From assembly GCA_010645155.1 (NCBI GenBank), contig CM021312.1:9436182-9500181 (forward strand): DNA of 64,000 nucleotides, read 5' to 3'. Shown here piece after piece: positions 44,466 to 55,899 of the stretch. Positions within the stretch are counted from its first letter, which is position 1. Each line of letters begins with the position of its first letter. The translations under genes and the position numbers were made by a program. The notes under the pieces were generated by a model that worked only from the letters and a program-made list of their open reading frames with translations, had not been told where the DNA came from and searched no databases. The stretch is from Tigriopus japonicus. Lineage: Eukaryota; Arthropoda; Copepoda; Harpacticoida; Harpacticidae.

Positions 44466-47400
44466 ATGGAGGAGACACCGCAATCCAGACCAGAGAGTGC
44501 CAAATCCAGGATTTCTACTACTGGATCCGAAGCTGGAAGTCGAGCAACCAGTGCAAAATCCAGGATTTCAATCACTGGATCAGAACCTGGAAGTCGTTCA
44601 GCCAGTGCGAAATCCAGAGTTTCCACTGCCGGTTCCATTAGAGCGAGTCGACCTGTCAGCGCTAAATCGGTATTTTTCTAACTTTAAACTATATCAGGTT
44701 ATAAGAGAACTTTATATACGTGTATGACTTTGAAATGTAACTAAACCTAGCTATAGCATTGCCGTTGAAGTTCATTGAAGATTAGATGTTTTTAATTGTT
44801 ATAATCCGAAAGTGCTTTCCTTCAACATGAAGACTTGAAGTAAAGAGATTTTTTTTTTGTATAAAACCAACTGGATCATAATAATATCCGATTTTTAAGT
44901 GGGATTTTCCCATTGGGCAAAAATATCTTTTATTGAATGATACATGTATGTAATAATGTACTTAGTTGCATTAGGTTTCGGTTACAAACCCTTTCCTTTT
45001 GGCACATTACTAGTATTTAAGCAGGAAAATGTTTTTTAAAGTGTGAATTTTTAAGAAAGAAATTCAAAATAAAACATTTCAGTTTTTTAGGGGAAATATT
45101 GATTGTTCTGCATATCGGTTTGGAGAAAGGCATTGAATTGATAAATATTTTCTTTAATCGAATATTTTCTAGAAGTTTCGTTAATCGCCTTTCCAAATGA
45201 AATTGCAAATCACATTCATTTGGTTTGTAAATAATCCATTAAATCTGTGACGGTCCTTAGTAAAACACAATGCATTTAAAATTATGAATGAGACTACCTT
45301 CGATAACGACAAATAAAATTAACTGCCTCTTTAGCCAATTGTAGGAATGTCTCTTCTGAAAATATTGAAACAATATTTTTGAGAGATTCAAAGAAAAAAG
45401 TAACAAATCAACCAATTAGCTTCAACTTTGCTCCCTGTGTCTTTTTTCAAAGAAGAAATACTATTTTCTTCTACTTTAGAATGCGTTGTCCAGACAAGGA
45501 AGTGCTCGATCCCATAAATCAGTGGCTTGGAGTACAGTGGATGATGAGCAGCACCTTTTGGAGGATGAGCCCACCAAGAAGCAAGGGGCTTTCACTCAAG
45601 TGATATCTGGAATGTGGGCCTCCAGAGAGATGCTCACCGACAACCATGATCCTCAGTTGTATGTCAAGATCACGCTCAGAGAGCTTATCACCTACTCCAT
45701 CTTTATGGTGGTGATCTGCTATGGTACAGAGCAAGATCATTCTTAAGGAGCTGAATGGATTTTTGATTAATGAGTAAGCCTTTTTTAGCTACCTTTGTCC
45801 AATACTCGCCGACTTATTACACCTACACTTCAATGATGAAGAGTTTATTCACCAAACAATTGGACGTGACAAACATGCAACTGTTTTGGAAGGTATGCTC
45901 ATTTAAAATCATTTTTTCAAAAATAAGTGATAAGACCTACGTCACCACTTTGAGAAGACCCTTAAACTAACGCCCTCTACCGTTCTCACGATAAAGGTTG
46001 TTTTCAAGTGCTTGTTAAGTATGAAATTGATATGGCAAAGCACTTCATTAACAAGATTTTGCTTATGGCCAGGGTTGGTCAAGGGATTAACGGAATCTCA
46101 GGATGAGATTTTCTACCTCTGAAAAATATGGCTAGATGAGATTTGAATTTTTTTTCAAAAATTGAGGCTTTTTACGAGATCGTAGGTCGGGATTTTCAAA
46201 TTAAACAATGGGATTTTCTAAAATATATGCAATTTGTAAAGTTTCAAGAGGTTAAAATGGCAAAAACGAAATTAATATCTGTGTAAATTTACCAAAAAAA
46301 TGTTCAAATCATTAGACCTGTTAGAACATTCATAACTTTTTCATTTCTATGCCCTACCATAGTTAAATCGAAAATTCTGGGGATTTCCCGTCCCAGGGAC
46401 GGAATTTTCTTCGCCGGGACGGGATTAAACCAACCCTGTTGAAAGGTGCTAAATAACTGACTTAAAATGGGCATTGACTTTTCTGATGTTTTATTCTGAT
46501 TTAGATAAAAAGGAATTTAGACGGAGAATTGACTATGATGAAGGAAAATCAGGTTAGGTGAAAAAAAAGAGTTTCAAGCAAAGCTAAAATTACCCAAAGT
46601 CACTTGGGCTTGATCAACAGCGACCCCTATTGGTCTTGCCAACACTACCAAGGCATCAAGCGCTAAAAAGAGACTTTTTAATGGAAATGGCTGTAAACAG
46701 TCATCTTTGAGTTCCAAGGACAAATTTGTATAAATTATTTTAAAAAATCTACAATTTGTATAGACTGGTACCAGTTTTTGCTATTTATGTCCAGGGGCTG
46801 AGATCAAATATGTTACAGTCAGTTATTTGATCCAAATACAATCAAAGATTTGCCTAATCATTTGCTTGTCGAAATTCAGTTTTTGGAAGAAGACTTGGTG
46901 GACGGGATTTACTGGGAGACTTGGTACAACAAAGGCCAACGTAATACCCAGATCCGATGTCCCACTGGGGAACCAGCCAAACAGCCTTGCGTGGTTCCAC
47001 CCGCCGATCGGAACATTATGTATGAAAATCGAGTGCTAGGATTGCCCAGATTACGCCAGTTGAAGGTCACAAATGACTCTTGTAACATTCAGGAGGACTT
47101 TCAAAAGGCCATCAAGGTCTGCTACGCCCCCTATTCATCGTCCTTTGAAGAGACCAAACCGTTCTTTCCGGATTTTCGGAACTTTTCCGACGAATCAGCG
47201 TGAGTTTGTTATTGGGAAAAGAGAGTTTAGAGAAGGCGTTTATGTCCGCCCATTTTGCAGTTGGGTATACCATACAGAAGAGGCTCTGGAAGGAACGCCC
47301 CATTGGGGCCAATTGACCACCTATTCTGGTGCAGGATACTACCAAAACCTTCACTACTTGAAAGATGACTCTGTGGAGATCATCAGAGAGTTGAAAGAGG

Positions 47401-50400
47401 GGCTCTGGATCACTCAAGGAACTCGGTTCGTCACCATTGACTTCACGGTCTACAACGTCAACATCAACCTTTTCTGCGTGGCAAAGTAAGCTAAAACGAT
47501 CTTGCTAAAATAAAATAAAAAAGGCTAAACCATAGGAGGACCCCTTACAACTGATTATTTTGGCCTAAAGAGATGAAGGAACACCAAGCAAATTTCAATT
47601 TGAGTTTCCAAAAGTGGTCAACATTTGAATGCTTAGTAAAAGTGATCTTTTTCCACATTTATGTTATCAAAAGGGCTGAGAATTTGATGCAAAACTTTTT
47701 TTTTGTGCCTTTAATGGCATTAATTTGCATTTTAAGCGCTTATTTGAATTTTTATACATTCTTTACCCGTTGACAATGTTAGGGAAGATTGAGCAGAATA
47801 TGAGCAAACTGATTTTCAAACGTGTTTTAGGGATAACAAATCATTACAAAAAAATAATATTTGGAAATTTGATTTAAAAATGGATAGGAAAGCAACTGAT
47901 TTTGCCATGTCGAAAATCTTTCTTTGATTTTTTTCTGATACTCATTTTAGAAGATGTGGTACCTTAGGTAACAAAGTCAAGTGTAAAGGTTCGAAGGTAA
48001 ATGCACCTTTAGAACTGACGGATGCCAAAAAAGGAGACTTTTTTTTAAATATATATTCGTTGTTTCGAAAAATATATTTCGAAAAGTGTAATTGGCAAAA
48101 ACTGTGGTCAAGATCCTGGTCCATTCAATTTGTTTTTATTACAATTATAATCCTTAACTCTTTTGAAAAATCCCTTAGATTGACCTTCGAGTTCCCAGCC
48201 ACTGGAGGAGTGATACCGGAACAAGATTTCACGGCAGTGAAGCTCTTGAAATACACCGAAAGCTCGGATTATGCATTGATGGCTTGTGAAATCATATTCG
48301 TTATCTTCATCATCTATTACATCATTGAAGAAAGTCTAGAGATCAAGAGAAAAAAGTTCAAATACTTTTTTAATTTCTGGAACATTCTCGATTTAATCGT
48401 CATTGGGGTGAGAACGACAACTTATTAGCTGTAGATGTATAATATGTATAAGAAGAAAGTACCAAAACTATGCGTTTTTGTGAAAACGCAAAACTTGGAC
48501 AAATTGTGTAGCCAAGGGCAAGATTGCAAAAAAAACACCCAACTTGTACACTCTCATAACAGAGCGTAAACATAAAGGGCGCCATCTAGTGATTTGTAAG
48601 TAATAACCAGGGCCACCAAATTTGGTTAAAAAATATTGCCAAAAAAATGTAGTATTCTTGGTAATTATTTTGAGAAATAATGTAACGAAATAGGATTTTT
48701 TTTAAATTCTCAATAATTGAAGTGGAAGCTGACCCTTTCTTATACTCCCATCATCAGTAAGTCTTACTTAATCCATAACTTGGAATAACTGATAAATAAC
48801 TTTCACGTAGTTGCTATTGTAACACCCTCTTTGCGTTTTTACGTAGTTTGATTTTGACATCTTTTTCCACATCTTTCTGAAGAGAATAAAGCAATTTCCC
48901 TAGTTTTTTTATACCCCTAGTTTTGTAACTTTTGTAATTACATTGTAAATTGTCATTTACAAGTAAATGATGGTCCCGAAGATATACTAAATATTTTTGT
49001 TGCAACTACAATATGTAATGTCGCCTTGTTTCCTAACTTTGATTTTGATTGATAAACTAATCTTTTTCCAGAACAAATTGGCGGAACAAGCAATTGTACC
49101 ACATTTTTTGGTAAATTTTCCCCATTTTGGCAATTTTGGACAAAAATTGAAGATTTTTGTAAAATTTCATTGTAAAATGTAATAGACAACTATCTGGTGG
49201 CCCTGGTAATAAAAGTACGCCGATTCCCTAAATGCACGGATCTACAGTTAACATTGATCACACACCAGTTTTGAATAAACTAATGCGTCTCAAATGTTAA
49301 TGGAAGGACTCTTAATGAAACAGTATTTTGTGCTGAAATTATGGTATTTCAATTCCCTTAAAGACTGGAATGAAAGGCATCAAGATTGAATAGGAATTTT
49401 AGCAATGATTCAGCTCAAATCACTTATAATTCCATTTGGAGTCCTTCCATAACTTTGTTAACAATTCATGCCTGATCATTACTATCCGCAAATACATGCA
49501 TCTGATGGAATCGGCGAGTAGTTTCAGTTCGAAAAGCACAAAATGGGGTAATTTGTGAACGCACTCTTTTACTACAGTGCACAAAACGCTTTATTAAATT
49601 TTGAAAATGACTTTTCGCTTGATGAGAGCAAAAATGGTCGATTAGCTTCTTATATTATGTCAAATATCTAGAATTTGATAGCCAGGAATTTACATAAGCA
49701 AAAAGGAAAATAAGCTCTAAAATATGTTTTGTTTTGATATATGAATTGCACTTTTGGTCCTTTTCTTCTTTTTTTTTGACTTGGGTCAGAATTACGACCA
49801 GTTAATCTTTTGCGGGTATGCATACTTTTTAATCTTAAGTTGTTCCAATACACTTTACCATGTGCCATTTCAATGAGCGAAGCTAAGTAATAGTGATGGA
49901 CCGAAAGGGCTCGTAACCGAAACCGAAAGTTTCGGCCGAAAGAGGGCTTAACCGAAACCGAAACCGAAACCCAAAGCAGCTGACCACAAAATAGTATAAA
50001 TCTAAAATACACCTAAAAATTCAAATTGCTCATGTATTCGATGTTGGGTAGGCGCAAATTTTGAAAAATCGGGAAACTTAAATTTCAGAGGTTTTTGGAC
50101 GAAAAAATTTTCGATTTTGTTGTCAAACTCCATCCTGTATAGTGCCTGTCTGCTTTCGGTCCATCACTACTAAGTAAACATCAGCTTTGCCTGATTGTTT
50201 ACGGCTAAGCTCGGCCATGGCCTCTAGTGTCTCATTGCTTCACTAAAATTCTGTGATTGCGTTTCGTTCTAGACCATTTGTCGCGTGCAGCAAAAATTTT
50301 TTGATCGAGCGCAAAGTAGAATACAAATAGAAATAAAATAGATCCACAATTAAGGCGGTGCAAGACAACAAGGGACAAAATCAACAACCTTTTTCTCACT

Positions 50401-53400
50401 TTGCTTGTCCCATTGTTTTCCAGATCTCTGGTGCTCAAATCTTCTACAACATCTACTTAATCTTTAGTGTCGGTGGCGTTCTGGAAGAGCTTCTGAAGAA
50501 ACCTTTCAAATTTGCCGACTTCTCTTTCCTTGCCTCCAATGCTCGAACTCTCACGGTTTTGTCCGCTTTGAACGTGTTTGTAGCTTGGATCAAGGTCTTT
50601 AAATATTTGTCCTTTAACAAGACCATGACCCAACTCTCAGGAACACTTGGAGCCGTAAGATTTTGAAACCATAAATTTTTGGTCCTCAACTAACTATTTT
50701 ACCCATGCTTAGGCTGCTAAAGACCTCTCTGGATTTTCCGTGATGTTCTTCATCATCTTTTCGGCCTTTGTTCAACTTGGATATTTACTCTTTGGAACTC
50801 AAGTATGGAAATGTTTTCTTCTTTTGGGGGTCAAATGGAAGTTTTCTTGAATTTGTGAATTTTTCAATTACAGGTTAGAGATTTCCGGAGCTTTATCGAC
50901 TCAGTCTTTACTTTGTTCAGAATGATCTTAGGAGACTTTAATTTCCGTGATATTGAGAAGGCCAATTCTTTCTTGGGACCGGTTTACTTCTTGTCTTACA
51001 TCTTCTTCGTGTTCTTTGTCCTTTTGGTGAGGGTTCTACTTGAAATCAACTAAACCATCTGCTTTTTTTAAATGAAAAATTATGTTTAGAACATGTTCTT
51101 GGCCATTATTAACGATACTTATGGGGAGGTGAAGGCCGATCTAAAGACCAGAAAACCGGATTTCCAAATGAGCGATTTCTTCAAGACTGGTGTCAACAAC
51201 GTCAAAGGCTATTTGGGAATTCATGACAGGTAGTTGAACGACCTTTTGATCTTTTTTAAAGTCTGTTTTAATGTTATTGATTTCAGGGCCATTGATGTGG
51301 AAAATGCCATCAAACTTGCTGCAGCTGACGATGGTTTCGTGACTTATGAGGGCCTTAGAGAAAACCTAAGAAAGGCCAGGTTTTCGGATGTGGAAATCGA
51401 CCTCTTTTTCCACCAATTTCAGGTTGATGACTGAATGAAGCTAAAATTTGAATTTGTTGTTAAAATTCTTTTTGTTTGTTTGTTTTTGGTTAGAATGATC
51501 CCATGCTCTCTCAGATCATATTGGATGAGGAAGAGGTTCGAGCGAAGCAAGAAGAGCGCGAAAAACGCCGAATGAGTCGAATCAGTGGAATAATTGATTC
51601 TGATGATGATGACTTGGGATTTGAATCCGACGAAGGTAGGATTTTTGGCTCAGAAAAAAGTCGCGGAAAATGGAATGGCTTAAAATTTTTTTTGGTTGAG
51701 TTTTGTTTTTTGTGTTAAATGGGCAAAAACGCACGAAATAGTGTTAACAAACATGATCAATTTTAGGTCATAACATTTTGTCCTCGATTTTTGGTAAAAA
51801 TTCTTTGGGAACCTTCTTGCAATTGTAATTTTTTTGGCTACGTTTTGAATAAAGGTCGAATTTGAGTTTGAAATAAACTATGGTCTGAATAGGCCTAAAC
51901 TTTTTTATTCAAATACGAATGATGAAAACTAAAAGTAGGAGCCAAAATAGCCTCACAAAAACTCTTGAAATTTGAAAAAGTAGCTTTTAAATCTTTTCTC
52001 GAGGCATTATTACTTTTTCTAAAAGGCTTCATTTATGTATTTGTTTTATAAATATCATATTTCATGTATTTAAATCTCGTAAATTTGTAATTGCTTTTGA
52101 ATTTTAACACAATGATGAATTGGTCACACATGACAAATAATTCAAAGGTTGCGTGAAAAAGAAAAAAGTTTGCGTCAAGACATGCCTCATCTTGATTTCG
52201 TTCTCATTTTTTTTATTCCAGAGAAGCAATTCAAAGATTACAACAAGTCTTGGTTAAAATGCTCCTTGTATATAATAAAACATATGCTACATCTATTTCA
52301 CACTTGAGAATACTTTTAAATATTTATCAAGTGGTCAATTCAGACATGGAATTACTGTACATACAATCTTTGATTGCACCAGGGTTATGGATATTTCTGG
52401 GAGGATAGTTGAAAATGGATGGCATTTTTTATGAAAAAAATACCTCTCCATCGTTGCAGAAAATCAAGCTCCAAGAAGTGGAAGAGAGGCCCGACGAGCT
52501 AAATCTGCCCGTATTCGCTCAGCTCTTGCCGATCAATCTGTGCCGGATAGCGAATTTTACCAGTAATTAACCTCCATATTTGAGGCCTCAATGTTATTCT
52601 ATATATACGGTTTAAATTGAATATCGTTTTTGTTTTTAAGGTTGGTTAGCCGAGTGGACCGTATGGAGAGCTCAATTGCACCCTTGGCGAGTAAGATCGA
52701 CGTGGTGATGGCCAGATTTGGAGCGTCTAATCCGGCGGACAGGAAACTGAAAAAGGCCGATATGGAGCGCATGTTTGACCAGATTCTTCAAAGTGATAAC
52801 GGTAAGTGAACCCCTCTTTGCACTCTTGACTTTGGTCCTGAGAACCTTTCTGGTAAGAAATTGGTCTTATTTGAACAAATAGCACGCTAATTACTGAGCT
52901 AAACTTGAAGCATTGAGAAAAGATGATTTGTTGACAGATCTAAGAAGTTTCAAGGGTTACCCCATAAAATACAGTTTCCTCACCATTTACTTGTAATGGG
53001 TTTGAAGTAGGTGTGCTAACTAGTACTTTGTACTAATTTATTGGATCTACCAATTTCGATTGAGAAAGACATAAAAAAGTAAGCAAAAGTTTTAGAAATG
53101 AAAGAAAAAATATCTTATCAATGGAGGAAAAGTACCTATTTTAACTTTAAGACAAGTTTTTATTCATTACAAACAACGTTTGGTGGAGCAACAAAATCTT
53201 TTTGACTTTTGTACTTGGACCCTTTAAGAGTAGGCAATAAGTTTTGATGAAGCCACACTCCTTTTTGAAACACAAGAGCCTACTCAAACTGAAAAAAAAC
53301 TATTATCAACTTGCCAGAGACCTTGCTTGTTATACACGGTGCGGAAGAGAAAACTGCGTGTGCAGATGAAAAAAACTATAACAGTTATAACTTTGTCAAT

Positions 53401-54999
53401 TTTAATATAATTTGATTAAAACGTTGAGTGGGTTTAAATACCAAGTTAAATTTAACAAATCTTAAATATGGCCGCTATTGGCCGCAATTACTGCCACCAA
53501 ATGGCCGTGAAAAGATGGTAGGTCTTCACAATCTTCTCCATCAACGTGGCATTTGATTCGGTCTCAATGGTAGCCTTCAGGGCATTAATATTTTGGAGGG
53601 GTGTGGTGCAAGCTCTTGTCTCAACAACGCTCAAAATAGAAAATTCCAGGGGATTGAGATCAGGCAGGAGGGGGGGCCAAAGGTCCTTGGGCCAGAGGGA
53701 GGGGAAGTTTGAGTAAAGCCACTCTTGCACGATCTTGGCTGTGTGGCAAGGGCCGCCATCCTACTTCCACAAATAATTGCTGTTGGGGTAGCTGGCATCA
53801 ATCCATGGCTTCACCTTGGTCTGGAGCTCCCCTAGGTACTCCTTGGTGCCCATTTTCAGACCCTGTGGGCACCACATTAGTGCCATCTTGATGAGTCTGA
53901 TGACACAATACCAAGCATCATGGCACTGGTGGGGAACTTTGTCCGGGTTTGTAAGGGACAGGGCTGACGGTCTGCAAACTGATACCCACGGTGGCGGCAA
54001 TATCTTTTTTCACCACTTGCGCATTGAAAAAATTGTGTATCCTTTGGTTTTGGGATTCCATTTTAAGTTTGTTTTCATACATTAGCCAATTTTTTGTTGC
54101 AATTGTAAGAGAAAGGTTTTAAGATTCAAGTGTCAAAATTTCCATAAGGACCTAAGCAGTTTTCTCTTCCGCACCCTTTAGTTAAAAGAGACCATAATAA
54201 AACCCTGTGTACTTTGGGGTACTAACAAGTTAGTGTGACTAACATCCACAATTATCCACCTAATAACAAAAGTTATGTTTTTTCCCCTCCAAAAAATTTG
54301 TAAAAACATTGGTTTGGAAAAGACTTTACAAAGATGAGTAGCTCTCCCAACTTATATTCACTTATTTGAATCAAAAGTTTTGCGATTTGTCACAACACAA
54401 CAACAACGGTTTTACCTATTTTAAGGAGCGTGTATTTATTTTAGTATTATTTTCTTTTTTTTTCAATGCTACAAAACTTCAGAAATAGACATTTTTTGTC
54501 ATTTGAAAGATATTCACTAACTTAAAGAGCCAAACTCAGTTTATTTGTAAACCCTTTCAACGTGTCTGTTTCTGAAGTTAACAATATGCTATAAATACCA
54601 AAGTTGAATCATGATACTATCTAAAACAGACTGTTTAGAGAGTGACATGTGATATGAGGCATGACTTGTGAATCCTGATTTACCATTGATCCATTTCCAC
54701 TTTCTTTTCAGTGGTCGCTGCGGCTGCAAAGTACTTGGACTAGCTTGTAGATTCTAGTGCTTGTTAATTTCACTCACTTTACGCTTGCTCGACTCCTTTT
54801 TCACCCTACGTTTGTCACGATTCATGGTAATTAGCAGCAATCTTGCAAATAGTCTTTTACCAACCTATTCATATCTATGTTTGTTTTTTCAGATGATGGC
54901 ACCAAATGCAACCAGATGGAAGAGCTGGTCCTCAATCTCGAGGCCAGTCGACCCTCAAGTCGTAATCAACGTCCAAGTTCGACAACATCTTTAAATTGA
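44466..54999 (+). CDS. PKD2: Polycystin-2 (TRPP cation channel)
   Basis: Fifteen exons: 44466-44669, 45480-45723, 45789-45892, 46823-47199, 47261-47485, 48179-48407, 50424-50654, 50713-50802, 50874-51026, 51090-51229, 51287-51422, 51494-51635, 52460-52562, 52641-52801 and 54893-54999. All are GT-AG and in phase, giving 881 residues. Polycystin-2 is a tetrameric non-selective cation channel of cilia and ER. The polycystin (TOP) domain shows [19 protein letters not shown], a conserved Cys pair (DSCNIQ, VCYAPY) and TYSGAGYY. S1-S6 follow, starting [13 protein letters not shown]. The pore helix and filter read [10 protein letters not shown], and S6 reads [16 protein letters not shown]. The C-terminus keeps the coiled-coil start [12 protein letters not shown]. 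The human EF-hand calcium loop is not conserved ([14 protein letters not shown] in its place). Exon 1 carries 18-residue repeats. Confidence 0.95.
44496..44669 (+). repeat. 54-bp coding minisatellite in polycystin-2 exon 1
   Basis: Three 54-bp units (44496-44549, 44550-44603, 44604-44657) and a partial fourth encode 18-residue repeats of the form [14 protein letters not shown]. The cytosolic N-terminus is thus a basic Ser-rich repeat ending just before the donor. Confidence 0.85.
46070..46438. mobile_element. hAT-like MITE related to 36472-36815
   Basis: The ends CAGGGTTGGTCAAGGGATTA and GGGATTAAACCAACCCTG are inverted. The GGGACGGGATT words and TTTCAAGAGGTTAAAATGGC match the inverse orientation of the 36472 copy. 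No matching 8-bp flanks were found. It lies in the polycystin-2 intron between exons 3 and 4. Confidence 0.6.
47850..48030 (+). repeat. Copy of the interior of the 520-1608 element
   Basis: TTGGAAATTTGATTTA, GATTTTGCCAT, GAAGATGTGGTACCTT and AACAAA recur in the same order as at about 828-940. It lies in the polycystin-2 intron before exon 6. The element ends are not recognisable here. Confidence 0.6.
48608..49205. mobile_element. hAT-like element, ends CAGGGCCACC/GGTGGCCCTG
   Basis: The inverted ends CAGGGCCACCAAATTTGG and CTATCTGGTGGCCCTG are flanked by GTAATAAC (48600-48607) and GTAATAAA (49206-49213), a 7-of-8 target duplication. About 600 bp with no coding capacity. It lies in the polycystin-2 intron between exons 6 and 7. 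Confidence 0.75.
49891..50169. mobile_element. hAT-like MITE with 8-bp target duplication CTAAGTAA
   Basis: The ends TAGTGATGGACCGAAAG and CTTTCGGTCCATCACTA are inverted, with perfect CTAAGTAA flanks (49883-49890 and 50170-50177). Near the left end, AACCGAAACCGAAA units repeat. It lies in the same polycystin-2 intron as the 48608 element. A single unpaired end of this family occurs at 62706. Confidence 0.85.
53335..54178 (-). mobile_element. Decayed mariner-type element
   Basis: The inverted ends share GGTGCGGAAGAGAAAACTGC, and both flanks are TA (53333-53334 and 54179-54180). The interior encodes transposase pieces on the minus strand. It is 844 bp, shorter than a full mariner, so an internal segment is lost. 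It lies in the last polycystin-2 intron. Confidence 0.8.
53488..54000 (-). pseudogene. Mariner-type transposase remnant
   Basis: From 54000 down, the frame gives [20 protein letters not shown] and [16 protein letters not shown], then a TAG where the family has Gln. It continues in frame with [19 protein letters not shown] and [12 protein letters not shown]. The second and third catalytic Asp ([15 protein letters not shown]) are thus present. The amino-terminal part is largely deleted; a helix-turn-helix trace lies at about 53955-54030 in another frame. Confidence 0.75.
54712..54743 (+). CDS. Possible alternative terminal exon of polycystin-2
   Basis: A strong acceptor (TTTCTTTTCAG) precedes 32 nt that join in phase to exon 14 and encode ten residues, [10 protein letters not shown], before TAG. 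This would compete with the 54893-54999 exon, which ends RPSSTTSLN. The longer exon fits the family tail better. The short one is inferred from splice signal and phase only. Confidence 0.35.
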
Positions 55000-55105
55000 G
55001 TGTTTGAATACTTGAAGCTAGTCTTGGAAAAGCTGACACGACCATGGACAATATCCAGTGTCAAAAACGTGTATGATTTATTTATGATTGTTGACCAGGT
55101 GTAAA

Positions 55106-55111
55106 AATAAA
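55106..55111 (+). promoter_or_regulatory. Poly(A) signal of polycystin-2
   Basis: AATAAA lies 107 bp after the TGA at 54997-54999. Confidence 0.5.
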
Positions 55112-55801
55112 GGGCCCTGCTGACTTTAGCAATCACATTTTCCAATAGCCGCCGATAGATGGAGCCAAATGTAACAATTAGTCTTTTGGTCAAAAACTAC
55201 AACACAAGCTGATTTCCAGCCAGAAAAATTGCATAAACTCTGTCTAAAAACGGCGACACTTTCGATTTAGTCGCATCAGTAATTGACACCATTTAGTTCA
55301 GATCTAATCGTGATTGTGCAACCTTGAAATTGGGTGTTCCCGCTCCATCTATCGGATACCCATCAAAGTATTGCATTTTGAAGGTCAATGACTAGTGATG
55401 TGTTTTGAACCAGGAGTGCTGCCATTTTTGACTCGGAAGTGTATCGCTGCTAAAAAGGGCAGGTTGTATTGAACTTTTTGAAAAGACTTAAACAGGGACC
55501 AATTTGGCAACACTCGAACTAGTTCGATTTCGAGTTCCATCTAGAGGTTTAAAAATGGATTTCGAGTTGGCAGTTTTGCCACATTTTATGGTGAATAAGG
55601 TCTATTGCCTGTTGAAAAGTTTAGTTGTGGTCAGCTCTTTGACCCTTCAAACCAAAATGGCAAAACTCTGCCAAAAATCCAACTCGCAATACATCGGTAT
55701 CAATGACGAAATACTGAAGCACAGGTATCACTGTCCGTAATATTTAAAACATACTGTTATTACTGTTTTTCCATTTAAATCTTATTCAAAATTTGAACTT
55801 T

Positions 55802-55883
55802 CGCAGTCGGCAGGGTTCGAACCTGCGCGGGTAGAACCCATTGGATTTCAAGTCCAACGCCTTAACCACTCGGCCACAACTGC
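55802..55883 (-). tRNA. tRNA-Ser (anticodon UGA)
   Basis: An 82-nt cloverleaf with a variable arm. The acceptor strands GCAGTTG and CGACTGC pair, with discriminator G. The D-arm contains the A box TGGCCGAGTGG. The anticodon stem TTGGA/TCCAA has loop CTTGAAA, so the anticodon is TGA. The long variable arm (TGGGTTCTACCCGC) marks a class II tRNA. The T-arm GCAGGTTCGAACCCTGC is the B box. No intron. It lies between polycystin-2 and IMPACT. Confidence 0.95.
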
Positions 55884-55899
55884 CCATGTTTTAGTACAG

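Noticed and set aside
44075..44641. 188-codon frame overlapping polycystin-2 exon 1
   Set aside because: It is in a different frame and is kept open by the 54-bp repeat period. The frame at 44466 joins correctly to exon 2.
52222..52330. Possible extra polycystin-2 exon after TTTATTCCAG
   Set aside because: The acceptor is good and the phase fits, but the frame runs into AT-rich sequence and a stop, and no donor follows. The exon at 52460 continues the protein properly.
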